Shown here one piece after another: positions 1 through 7,315 of a DNA stretch of 21,903 nucleotides; the stretch's first letter is position 1; every line of letters starts with the position of its first letter. Under the pieces are notes generated by a model, which saw only the letters and a list, made by a program, of their open reading frames with translations, did not search any database and was not told the origin of the DNA. Origin of the DNA: an uncultured Azospirillum sp. (GTDB lineage Bacteria; Pseudomonadota; Alphaproteobacteria; Azospirillales; Azospirillaceae). Made by a program: the position numbers and the translations under genes. The stretch lies in NCBI RefSeq assembly GCF_946480385.1, contig NZ_CAMLJP010000106.1, positions 1 through 21,903 on the forward strand, written 5' to 3'.

Positions 1-187
1 CTGTGATTACAAGAAAGTTGCACTTCAGAATAGAACCTACCCCGCCTACAGACGAGAAACACATAAGGAAGGTTATGGAAAATAAATCTAATGTCGGCCG
101 CTCCGGCCTTGCGAATTCGAAAGCAAGAACCGGATAGCCCGGACAGCACCAGATTCGCGACCCTCGGGCCGTTCATCGCAAGGGAGA
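1..187. other. Low-GC intergenic leader upstream of the SDR gene
   Basis: No full-length gene is visible here. The first 90 bases are about 39% GC by hand count, against a window that is clearly well above 60%. A strong purine-rich ribosome-binding-like stretch (AAGGAAGG, 65-72) sits directly before an ATG at 75. I see no convincing -35/-10 pair; TTGCAC at 18-23 has no good -10 partner at 16-18 bases. The contents are therefore a possible mini-ORF and probably the promoter/leader of the dehydrogenase. Confidence 0.5.
75..137 (+). CDS. Possible 20-residue leader ORF (unrecognised)
   Basis: ATG at 75 opens a 20-codon frame ending in TAG at 135-137. Its product would start MENKSNVGRS and is basic and polar. 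In its favour is the AAGGAAGG stretch at 65-72, one of the best Shine-Dalgarno matches in the window, although its last G is only 2 bases from the ATG (AAGGA at 65-69 gives 5). The frame is not in phase with the downstream dehydrogenase and stops about 56 bases before it. I do not recognise the peptide. It could be a regulatory leader peptide, or a chance frame in AT-rich DNA. Confidence 0.25.
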   Translation: MENKSNVGRSGLANSKARTG

Positions 188-193
188 ATGGCA

Positions 194-958
194 ATGAGAC
201 AGCTCGACGGGAAAACTGCAATCGTCACGGGCGCCAGTTCCGGGATCGGGCGCGAGGCGGCGCTGCTGTTCGCCGGGCATGGCGCGAAGCTCGTGCTCGT
301 GGCCCGGCGGCGCGGCGAATTGGAGCGGTTGGCCGATGAGATCCGGGACAATGGCGGCGATGCCGTCGCCGTGGCCGGCAATGTCGCGGATGCCGAAACT
401 GCGCGCGAAGCCGTGGAGGTCGCCACCCGGCAGTTCGGCGGCTTGGACGTCGCCTTCAACAATGCCGGCACGACCGGTGCGACGGTGCAGATTCCGGAGA
501 TGACGGCGGAGATGTGGAATGAGGTGATCGACACCAACCTGACCAGCGCCTTCCATGCCGCCAAACACCAGATTCCGGCGATGCTTGCCCGTGGCGGCGG
601 ATCGCTGATCTTCACCTCCACCTTCGTCGGTCACACCGTCGGCTTTCCCGGCATGGCCGCCTATGCGGCCAGCAAGGCCGGACTGATCGGGCTGATGCAG
701 GTGATCGCGGCGGAATACGGTCCGCAGGGGATCCGTGCCAACGCGCTGCTGCCGGGCGGGACCGACACGCCGATGGGACGTGCCGTGTCGAACACACCGG
801 AGGCTCTGGCCTTCGTCGAAGGTCTTCATGCGCTGAAACGCCTCGCCATGCCGCATGAGATCGCGCAATCGGCGCTCTACCTGGCGTCGGATATGTCCAG
901 CTTCACAACCGGAACCGCGCTGCTGGTCGATGGCGGCGTGTCGATCACCCGAACCTGA
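194..958 (+). CDS. Short-chain dehydrogenase/reductase (SDR) family oxidoreductase
   Basis: A classical SDR: an NAD(P)-dependent cytosolic oxidoreductase of about 254 residues, the usual family length. The N-terminal Rossmann motif TGASSGIG is at residues 12-19, NNAG lies in the middle, and the active-site YxxxK is Tyr157/Lys161 (AAYAASKAG). The end carries the typical VDGG segment. The catalytic Ser is ambiguous: Ser142-Thr143 lie one or two residues further from Tyr157 than usual. Two in-frame ATGs exist, 188 and 194. GGGAG at 182-186 is only 1 base from the first but 7 bases from the second, so I chose 194; an annotation pipeline may take 188. The substrate cannot be read from sequence. 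The gene stands alone and converges on ppx with a 50-bp gap. Confidence 0.9.
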   Translation: MRQLDGKTAIVTGASSGIGREAALLFAGHGAKLVLVARRRGELERLADEIRDNGGDAVAVAGNVADAETAREAVEVATRQFGGLDVAFNNAGTTGATVQIPEMTAEMWNEVIDTNLTSAFHAAKHQIPAMLARGGGSLIFTSTFVGHTVGFPGMAAYAASKAGLIGLMQVIAAEYGPQGIRANALLPGGTDTPMGRAVSNTPEALAFVEGLHALKRLAMPHEIAQSALYLASDMSSFTTGTALLVDGGVSITRT

Positions 959-965
959 CCGGGTA

Positions 966-996
966 GGGCCGCCTGTCATTGATCGACGCGCGGCCC
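966..996. terminator. Hairpin between convergent SDR and ppx genes
   Basis: GGGCCGC at 966-972 pairs perfectly with GCGGCCC at 990-996 across a 17-base loop, within which GTC/GAC (975-977/985-987) can also pair. It fills the 50-bp gap between two convergent stop codons (958 and 1009). There is no T-run on either side, so it is only a candidate bidirectional terminator or 3'-end stabiliser. Confidence 0.35.
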
Positions 997-1008
997 ACCT
1001 GCCCTGCC

Positions 1009-2589
1009 CTATTCCGCCGCCTGCGGCCGCAGCGGCTGGGCCACATCGCCCTTGAGATTCATCGCCTTGGCGAGCGCGTCGATGCGGCGCTGGACCGCTT
1101 CACCCGACGGGACACTGCCGTCGTCTGGCAGGGTCAGCACCACCCGGCCGTCGCCGACTTTCAGGCTGGTGCGCTCCAGCAGCGCCGTGGCGCCGCCCGA
1201 CAGCGTGTGGGCGAGGCGGAGCGCCAGACCCAGCACCAGCGCCTTCATACCCTGCCCTTCGCTCACCAGAGTCCGCACCGGCGCGGTCTGAGGCGTGTCG
1301 ATGGTTCCCGAATAGCGGGCATGGGCGGCGAGCGCCAGGAAGGCCCGCTCGTCATGGTCCAGCGCTGGGAACGGATAGCGCAGCACGCGCAGGAAAGCGT
1401 GCTCCGCACGGTAATCCGGATGGTCGGCCCAGCCGACGTCGCTCAGCAGGCAGGCGGCATGGCGGAGGCGGATGGAATTGTCGTCCTCGCCGGCGAACAG
1501 CCCGGCGGTCCAGGACATCAGCAGGGCCGGATCGCCCATCCGCACGAAGCGCCGGGCCCAATCGGCGGCCGACGCCATCAGCGGATCCTCGCGCTGGCCT
1601 TCCGGCGAGAGCAGCGAATAGAGATGCCCCTCGCGCAGGCCATAGGCGGAAAAGACCAGCTTGGACGGCTGGGCGATGCGCAGAAGCCGCTCCAGCACCA
1701 GCCCGGCGAAGGGCAGCGTGTCGAGCCGGCGGCGCGACCCCGCCATCTTTTCCAGCGACGAGCGGCTCTGCCGCCCAATCAGTCCGGTGAACTCGCGCGC
1801 GTCGGCCGAGGCGATGGTGTAGTGATGGATGATGTGCAGCGGATGGCCGGACTGCTCCATATGCAGCTTGGCGATGGCGCGCCAGCTTCCGCCGACCGGG
1901 TAGAAGGGCCGTCCCTTCATCGCCGCCAGCCAGGGCAGCGATTCCAGATGCTGGTCGATCAGCTTGGCCGGGCCGCCCTTGGTTGAACCGACTTCCATCA
2001 GCCGCAAGGGTCCAAGCGGAAGCGTCACCTGCTTGCCGATCACGCCGCGGTCCAGCGTCACCAACTCCAGGCTGCCGCCGCCGAGGTCGCCGACGAGGCC
2101 GTCGGCGCCGGGGGTGCCGGACAGCACGCCCATGGCCGACAGCCGCGCCTCCTCCTCGCCGCTGATGACACGGACGGTCAGGCCGGCGCGGCGGCGGATT
2201 GCGTCGACGAAAGCGGCACCGTCGCGGGCGTCGCGCACGGCGGCGGTGGCGATCACGTCCAGCCGGCCGACGCGCATGCCCTGCGCCAGCGTGGCGAAGC
2301 GTTCCAGCGCCACCAGCCCCTGGGCGACGCCGTCGGGGTTCAGCACGCCCGACTTCTCCACGCCGCGACCGAGGCCGCACAGCACCTTCTCGTTGAACAG
2401 CGCGAGCGGCGACCGGGTCAGCCCGTCATAGACGACCAGACGGATCGAGTTGGAACCGATGTCGATGACGCCGACGCGCTCGCCAGCATTCTCGCCGGTG
2501 TAATCGGGGACGGCGGCTATGCCGAATCGGCCGACGCTCGCCTGCCCGAGGTCGCCCGAGATGGCGGCCGCGCGTTTGTCCTTGGTCAT
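1009..2589 (-). CDS. ppx: Exopolyphosphatase, Ppx/GppA family
   Basis: Predicted cytosolic exopolyphosphatase that removes terminal phosphates from polyphosphate; guanosine pentaphosphate hydrolysis is the alternative activity in this family. At 526 residues it has the long Ppx form. The actin-like ATPase fold motifs are all visible: DIGSNSIRLV from Asp43, then ATAAVRDA, SGEEEARLS, and the phosphate-binding GDLGGGSLEL. The C-terminal half contains an HD-like helical region (HAACLLSDVGW, then LALAAHARYSG). Translation starts at ATG 2589 behind a GGGAG. The start lies 23 bases after the ppk stop on the same strand, so the two form a ppk-ppx operon that couples polyphosphate synthesis and breakdown. 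The roughly 38 residues before the fold begins are not conserved-looking. The Ppx versus GppA assignment rests mainly on the ppk linkage. Confidence 0.93.
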   Translation of the reverse strand: MTKDKRAAAISGDLGQASVGRFGIAAVPDYTGENAGERVGVIDIGSNSIRLVVYDGLTRSPLALFNEKVLCGLGRGVEKSGVLNPDGVAQGLVALERFATLAQGMRVGRLDVIATAAVRDARDGAAFVDAIRRRAGLTVRVISGEEEARLSAMGVLSGTPGADGLVGDLGGGSLELVTLDRGVIGKQVTLPLGPLRLMEVGSTKGGPAKLIDQHLESLPWLAAMKGRPFYPVGGSWRAIAKLHMEQSGHPLHIIHHYTIASADAREFTGLIGRQSRSSLEKMAGSRRRLDTLPFAGLVLERLLRIAQPSKLVFSAYGLREGHLYSLLSPEGQREDPLMASAADWARRFVRMGDPALLMSWTAGLFAGEDDNSIRLRHAACLLSDVGWADHPDYRAEHAFLRVLRYPFPALDHDERAFLALAAHARYSGTIDTPQTAPVRTLVSEGQGMKALVLGLALRLAHTLSGGATALLERTSLKVGDGRVVLTLPDDGSVPSGEAVQRRIDALAKAMNLKGDVAQPLRPQAAE

Positions 2590-2612
2590 AGTCTCGCTCC
2601 CGTCACCCGCCC

Positions 2613-4760
2613 TCAGGACACCGCGTGCAGCATCAGCCGCGGCGGCGTGCGCTTGCTGCTGAGCGCGCTGCCCCTGCCGGACAGGCTGGGGTTGGTCATG
2701 AAGTAATTATGGGCGCTGAACGCGTCCGGGCCAGCCTTGATCCGATGGTACACGCCATCGGGTCCCAGCTTCCAGGTGCTTGCGTTGTCCTTCATGTTGG
2801 CGACCATGATCTGGTCGAGCACCTGTTCGTGCACGGTCGGGTTTTCGATGGGAACCAGCGTTTCGATGCGGCGGTCCAGGTTGCGGGTCATCCAGTCGGC
2901 CGAGGAGATGAACACCTTGGCCTGGTTGCTGGGCATGGGGTGGCCGTTGCCGAAGCAGATGACGCGGCCATGTTCCAGGAAGCGGCCGACAATGCTGCGC
3001 ACCCGGATATTCTCCGACAGACCCTTCACCCCCGGCCGCAGACAGCAGATGCCGCGGATGATCATGTCGATCTGCACTCCGGCCTGCGACGCCTTGTACA
3101 GCTTGTCGATGATGACCGGATCGACCAGCGAGTTCAGCTTCACCCAGATCGACGCCGGACGGCCGGCTGCAGCATGGGCGATCTCCGCCTCGATCAGGTC
3201 GAAGAGGCGCTGGCGCAGCGTGATCGGCGCAATGGCGATCTTCTCCAGCACCTTCGGCGTCGCGTAGCCGGTCATGAAGTTGAACATGACGGCGGCGTCG
3301 TGGCACAGCGCCGGATCGCAGGTGAAGAAGGACAGGTCAGTGTAGACCTTCGCGGTGATCGGGTGATAGTTGCCGGTGCCGAAATGGACGTAGCTGCGCA
3401 GCGCCTTCTTCTCGCGCCGCACCACCAGCGACACCTTGGCGTGCGTCTTCAGGTCGACGAAGCCGTAGACCACCTGGGCGCCGGCGCGTTCCAGATCGCG
3501 CGCCCAGCGGATGTTCGCCTCCTCGTCGAAGCGGGCCTTCAGCTCGACCAGCGCGGTCACCGACTTGCCGGCCTCCGCCGCCTCGATCAGGGCGGCGACG
3601 ATGGGGCTGTCCTTGCTGGTGCGGTAGAGCGTCTGCTTGATCGCCACCACCTGCGGGTCGCGCGCCGCCTGCCGGATGAACTGCACCACCACGTCGAAGG
3701 ATTCGTAGGGGTGGTGGACGACGATGTCCTTGTGGCGGATCGCCGCGAAGCAATCGCCGCCGAAATCGCGGATCCGTTCCGGGAAGCGGGCGTTGAACGG
3801 GCGGAAGACCAGATCCGGCCGCTCGTCGACGATCAGCTGCTTGGTGTCGGTCAGGCCGATCAGCCCATCGAGGATGAAGACGTCGTCCGACGCGACGTTC
3901 AGCTCATGGCGCAGGAAATCGCGCAGGTCGGCCGCCATGCGGCTGTCGGTGGCGAGCCGGATGACGCTGCCGCGGCGGCGGCGCTTCAGCGCGCTTTCGA
4001 AGGTGCGGACGAGGTCTTCGGCCTCTTCCTCGATTTCGATCTCGCTGTCGCGCAGGACGCGGAAGACGCCGTGCGCCTTGACCTGAAACGGAGGGAACAG
4101 GCGGTCGATGAACTGCATCACCACCTTTTCCAGCTGGAGGAAGCGGATGTCCGAGCCGGGCAGGCGCAGGAACCGCTCCAGCTGCGAGGGCAGCGGCACC
4201 AGCGCGTCGATGTGCCGGCCCTTGACCGGATCGTGCAGCTGCAGCGCCAGCGAGAATCCGAGATTGGGCAGGAACGGGAAGGGGTGGGCGGGATCGACGG
4301 CGATGGGGGTCAGGATCGGGAAGATGTCGTCCAGGAACTTGGCTTCCAGCCAGTCCAGCTCGCCCTCGCTGAGGTCCTTGGGATCGACCACGGAAATTCC
4401 GGCCTCCCGCAGTTCGCCCTTCAGCGTGCGCCACATCGTCTGCTGGCTGTCCATCAGCAGGGAGATGCGCTGCTTCACCGCGGACAGCTGCTGGGCCGGC
4501 GTCAGATTCTCCGGGCTCGGCGCCTTCACGCCGGCGGCCACCTGCCCTTTCAGGCCGGCGACGCGGACCATGTAGAATTCGTCGAGGTTGCTGGCTGAGA
4601 TCGACAGGAAGCGCAGCCGCTCCAGAAGCGGGTGATTCGGGTTGGCCGCCTCGTCCAGGACGCGCTGGTTGAAGGCCAGCCACGACAGCTCCCGATTGAT
4701 GAAGCGTTCCGGAGCGTTTGGCTCGATACCGACCGAATCGAGTTCCTGGAGTTGCGTCAC
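2613..4760 (-). CDS. ppk: Polyphosphate kinase 1
   Basis: PPK1 reversibly transfers the ATP gamma-phosphate onto polyphosphate chains. The N-domain signature [12 protein letters not shown] begins near residue 20 and is followed by [15 protein letters not shown]. Three histidines match key E. coli positions by motif: His440 in THAKV (E. coli His435, the phospho-His), His459 in HFGTGNYHP (His454) and His597 in FLEHGR (His592). I prefer the GTG at 4758-4760 (product [10 protein letters not shown]..., 715 residues) because AGAGG lies 5 bases upstream. An in-frame ATG at 4851-4853 would add 31 arginine-rich residues unlike the family. A TATAAC on this strand (4829-4824) falls between the two starts, which also favours the shorter form. 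The gene is first in an operon with ppx and divergent from the SixA-like gene. Confidence 0.95.
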   Translation of the reverse strand: MTQLQELDSVGIEPNAPERFINRELSWLAFNQRVLDEAANPNHPLLERLRFLSISASNLDEFYMVRVAGLKGQVAAGVKAPSPENLTPAQQLSAVKQRISLLMDSQQTMWRTLKGELREAGISVVDPKDLSEGELDWLEAKFLDDIFPILTPIAVDPAHPFPFLPNLGFSLALQLHDPVKGRHIDALVPLPSQLERFLRLPGSDIRFLQLEKVVMQFIDRLFPPFQVKAHGVFRVLRDSEIEIEEEAEDLVRTFESALKRRRRGSVIRLATDSRMAADLRDFLRHELNVASDDVFILDGLIGLTDTKQLIVDERPDLVFRPFNARFPERIRDFGGDCFAAIRHKDIVVHHPYESFDVVVQFIRQAARDPQVVAIKQTLYRTSKDSPIVAALIEAAEAGKSVTALVELKARFDEEANIRWARDLERAGAQVVYGFVDLKTHAKVSLVVRREKKALRSYVHFGTGNYHPITAKVYTDLSFFTCDPALCHDAAVMFNFMTGYATPKVLEKIAIAPITLRQRLFDLIEAEIAHAAAGRPASIWVKLNSLVDPVIIDKLYKASQAGVQIDMIIRGICCLRPGVKGLSENIRVRSIVGRFLEHGRVICFGNGHPMPSNQAKVFISSADWMTRNLDRRIETLVPIENPTVHEQVLDQIMVANMKDNASTWKLGPDGVYHRIKAGPDAFSAHNYFMTNPSLSGRGSALSSKRTPPRLMLHAVS

Positions 4761-4940
4761 GTCGACCTCTGAAATCTTGAAACCCTGAGCGCCGGCGCCT
4801 GCCTTCCAGCGGCGCCGACGACGGTTATATGGTGGGCAGACAGAGTATCCCATATGCGTTACGGTTTCAGGACTCCCATTTGGCTATAGGCTGCGACCTC
4901 TCCCTCCCCTTTCCTTCCCCTGCTGCGACCGATTGCCGCC
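4761..4940. promoter_or_regulatory. Divergent ppk / SixA-like intergenic region with 25-base pyrimidine tract
   Basis: This 180-bp region must hold promoters for both directions. On the minus strand TATAAC (4829-4824) is a possible -10 for ppk, without a clear -35. On the plus strand TATAGG at 4885-4890 is a weak -10 candidate. Bases 4897-4921 are an uninterrupted 25-base pyrimidine run; the opposite strand is G-rich, with tracts of four, four and three Gs plus shorter ones. I found no convincing PHO box (paired CTGTCAT-like repeats). Confidence 0.4.
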
Positions 4941-5459
4941 ATGAAGACGCTGTTCCTGCTGCGCCACGCCAAATCCTCCTGGGACGATCCGTCTCTGGGC
5001 GACCACGACCGGCCACTGAACGCCCGTGGCGAGAAGGCGGCCACCCTCGTCGGCGACTATCTGGCCAAGCATCACGCCCACATCGACCTTGTGCTGTGTT
5101 CCACGGCGGTGCGGGCGGTGGAGACGCGCAAGCGCGTGATGGCGGCCATCGGCGCGCCCTATCCGCCGGTGGAGCATGAGCGGGGACTGTACCTGTGCGG
5201 CGCCCGCACGCTGCTGGAACGGCTGCGCGATGCGCCGGATTCGGCGACCGGCCTGATGCTGGTGGCGCACAATCCGGACCTGCATGAGCTGGCGAACGCC
5301 CTGACCGGCAGCGGCGATCACAGGCTGCGTCATGATCTGGCCGACAAGTTCCCGACCGGCGCCTGCGCCGTCCTGGTCTTCGAAACGCTGCATTGGGCCG
5401 ACCTGGAATTGGGGGCGGGGCGGCTGGCGGATTTTGTGCAGCCGCGTAAACTCTCTTAA
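4941..5459 (+). CDS. SixA-like histidine phosphatase family protein
   Basis: A 172-residue single-domain member of the histidine phosphatase (phosphoglycerate mutase-like) superfamily, SixA branch. Visible active-site elements are LRHAKSSW (Arg8-His9, where His9 would be the phospho-acceptor), DHDRPLNARG, the STAVRAVET segment, and VAHNPD with the second catalytic His at 110. SixA of E. coli dephosphorylates phosphohistidine on proteins; the substrate here is unknown. No Shine-Dalgarno is evident before ATG 4941, since the leader is mostly pyrimidines, so initiation may be weak or leaderless. The gene is divergent from ppk-ppx and 82 bases upstream of the CYTH-CHAD gene, which suggests a role in phosphate or polyphosphate metabolism. 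That role is inference from context. Confidence 0.88.
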   Translation: MKTLFLLRHAKSSWDDPSLGDHDRPLNARGEKAATLVGDYLAKHHAHIDLVLCSTAVRAVETRKRVMAAIGAPYPPVEHERGLYLCGARTLLERLRDAPDSATGLMLVAHNPDLHELANALTGSGDHRLRHDLADKFPTGACAVLVFETLHWADLELGAGRLADFVQPRKLS

Positions 5460-5541
5460 CCTGCGGCGGCGGTTGGGGTATCCACGGAACCACCTGAGTC
5501 ATTCCAGGCCGCTCCGGCCGGATACGGGAGGATGCCGCCCC

Positions 5542-7149
5542 TTGCCACCCGCAATTCCGCCCCTCAGCCCGTCCGTACTCCCCGATGCGCAAGCCTCCAC
5601 CCCCGCCGCCTTCCGCGAGGTGGAACTGAAGCTCCATGCCGCATCGGCGGATCTGGCGCGGGTCGCCGCCCTTCCGGCGCTGCAGGCGCTGGCAGATGGT
5701 CCGGCTGCGACGCAGCGGCTGCGCACCGCCTATTTCGACACGCCCGACCTGAAGCTGGCCGCGAACGGCGTGGCGTTGCGCGTGCGGCAGGAGGGCGACC
5801 GTTTCATCCAGACCCTGAAGACCGTCAACAGCGCCAGCCCCGGCGATTCCGCTGCAGTGGCTGTGCGACGCGAATGGGAGTGGATGGTCGCAGGCGAGGC
5901 GGTGGATACCGGCCTGCTGAGCGATCCCGCTTTCGCCGGGCTGGTGCCGGCGGCGGCGCTCGACGCGCTGGATTGCCTGTTCATCACCGATTTCCGCCGC
6001 ACCACCCTGTTGCTTCGTCCCGATACACTGACGGCGATCGAGCTCGCGGTGGATGACGGCGCCATCTATGCCGGCGGCAACTCTCTGCCGGTCGGTGAGG
6101 TGGAATTGGAGCTGAAGGCCGGGAAGGTCGCCAGCCTGTTCGATCTGGCGCTGACCCTGCAAGCCGCCATCCCGATGCGCATCGGCACCGAAAGCAAGGC
6201 GGAGGCCGGGCTGCGGCTGGTCACCGGCAAGGCGCCGGGGCCGGTCGAGGCCGAACCGCTCGGCCTCTCGCCGCTGACCACGGTGGCGGAAGCCTATCGC
6301 CACATCCTGCGGCAGGCGCTGCGCCAGTTCCTGGCCAACGAATCCTGCGCGCTGGCGGGCGGCGACGTGGAGGGGCTGCACCGCATGCGCGTCGCCTTGC
6401 GCCGTCTGCGCATCGCCCACCGATTCTTCGCGCCGCTGGTCGCCTCGCCCGAGGCCGACCGGCTGGTGGAGGAAAGCCGCGCGCTGGCCAAGCGGCTGGG
6501 CCCGGCGCGTGGGTGGGACGTGCTGATGTCCGGCATCATCGACCCGCTTCTCGCCGATCCAAAGGCGGCGCCGGGCATCGACCGTGCGGCGCTGGAGCGG
6601 CTGGCAACGCTCGCGCGGACCGCCGGCGCCGGTCCGGCGCGGGAGGCCGTGGCGGCGATCCTGGCGCCGGGCTGCGCGACCATGGTGCTGGCGCTCGCCG
6701 CGTGGCTGGAGCATGGCCGCTGGATGTCGGAGGCCGACGGCGACCGCCGGGCCGCATTGTCGGCCCCGGTCACGACAATGGCTGGCGGCTGGCTGTCGGC
6801 GCGCATGGCGAAGCTCGGCAAGACCGCGAAACCGCCGGAGGACGCCAAGGGGCGCGACAAGCTGCGCCGCCGCCTGCGCACATTGCGCTACACCGCCGAC
6901 GTCTTCCGCGGGCTCTATCCGGAGGCCGCCACCCTGCCCTTCTTCGCGGCGCTGGAACCGTTGCAGGCGGCGCTGGACGCCGACCAGGACGCCGTCACCG
7001 GCGCCCGCATGCTGGGCTCGCTGACCGGGGCGGACCCGAAGACGGTGGGCGCCGTCGCCGCCTGGATCGACCGCCAATCCGATAAGCGGCGCAAGGCGTT
7101 GCCGGATTTGTGGAAGCGCTTCCGCGCGGTGCCGCCCTTCTGGTCATGA
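5542..7149 (+). CDS. CYTH and CHAD domain-containing protein (putative inorganic triphosphatase)
   Basis: A two-domain protein of the E. coli YgiF type. The N-terminal CYTH (triphosphate tunnel) domain begins near residue 24 with the metal/phosphate-binding ExExK motif as EVELK (26-30), then [10 protein letters not shown] and ALRVRQEG. The C-terminal CHAD helical domain, from about residue 255 to the end, has [18 protein letters not shown] (from 279) and [13 protein letters not shown] (from 441), the His- and Arg-rich helices that define the family. CYTH enzymes cleave triphosphate, and CHAD domains bind polyphosphate and locate to its granules. No in-frame ATG precedes the domain plausibly, so I chose TTG 5542 (535 residues), 10 bases after GGGAGG at 5526-5531. 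An ATG at 5532 is out of frame. The link to ppk/ppx and the SixA-like gene supports a polyphosphate role. Confidence 0.87.
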   Translation: MPPAIPPLSPSVLPDAQASTPAAFREVELKLHAASADLARVAALPALQALADGPAATQRLRTAYFDTPDLKLAANGVALRVRQEGDRFIQTLKTVNSASPGDSAAVAVRREWEWMVAGEAVDTGLLSDPAFAGLVPAAALDALDCLFITDFRRTTLLLRPDTLTAIELAVDDGAIYAGGNSLPVGEVELELKAGKVASLFDLALTLQAAIPMRIGTESKAEAGLRLVTGKAPGPVEAEPLGLSPLTTVAEAYRHILRQALRQFLANESCALAGGDVEGLHRMRVALRRLRIAHRFFAPLVASPEADRLVEESRALAKRLGPARGWDVLMSGIIDPLLADPKAAPGIDRAALERLATLARTAGAGPAREAVAAILAPGCATMVLALAAWLEHGRWMSEADGDRRAALSAPVTTMAGGWLSARMAKLGKTAKPPEDAKGRDKLRRRLRTLRYTADVFRGLYPEAATLPFFAALEPLQAALDADQDAVTGARMLGSLTGADPKTVGAVAAWIDRQSDKRRKALPDLWKRFRAVPPFWS

Positions 7150-7158
7150 CCGACCCGC

Positions 7159-7189
7159 GCCGGGCGCCGGTGGCAATGGCGCGCCCGGC
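7159..7189 (+). terminator. Hairpin after the CYTH-CHAD gene
   Basis: GCCGGGCGC (7159-7167) pairs perfectly with GCGCCCGGC (7181-7189) over a 13-base loop, 10 bases after the stop codon. It is followed by CTCATATAT, not a clean T-run. It is likely the 3' end of the phosphatase/CYTH-CHAD transcript, ahead of the independently regulated uvrA. Confidence 0.5.
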
Positions 7190-7300
7190 TCATATATCGT
7201 CAGCCGGCCGGCCGTAAGGAGCACCGCCTTTCACCCGGCCGAATTTCGTCATGCGTCGCGGCGCCTTGCCGCTTTCCATCCGGAAAAGCTTCGGGTAAAA

Positions 7301-7315
7301 GAACACTCCATGAAC
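7301..7315. promoter_or_regulatory. Putative LexA (SOS) box over the uvrA start codon
   Basis: The sequence reads GAAC, seven bases, GAAC (7301-7304 and 7312-7315). This exactly matches the direct-repeat LexA box known from Alphaproteobacteria (GTTC-N7-GTTC on the other strand). uvrA is a standard SOS gene. The second half-site begins with the G of the uvrA ATG (7310-7312), so a bound repressor would sit downstream of the transcription start. No good -35/-10 pair could be fixed in the 7190-7300 leader. Confidence 0.65.

Noticed and set aside
2625..4598. Long open frame antisense to ppk
   Set aside because: It mirrors the real ppk codons in a high-GC gene; its product is His/Asp/Arg-rich with no domain, whereas the ppk frame has clear PPK1 motifs.
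4761..4853. ATG 4853 as the ppk start
   Set aside because: It would add 31 arginine-rich residues unlike PPK1, and the GTG at 4760 has AGAGG at good spacing.
4820..4860. PHO box upstream of ppk
   Set aside because: CTGTCTG resembles one half-site but the second half, 11 bases on, does not match; not enough to claim PhoB control.
7251..7298. 15-codon mini-ORF in the uvrA leader
   Set aside because: The nearest ribosome-like site (AAGGAG near 7216) is about 30 bases away, and the peptide shows nothing recognisable.
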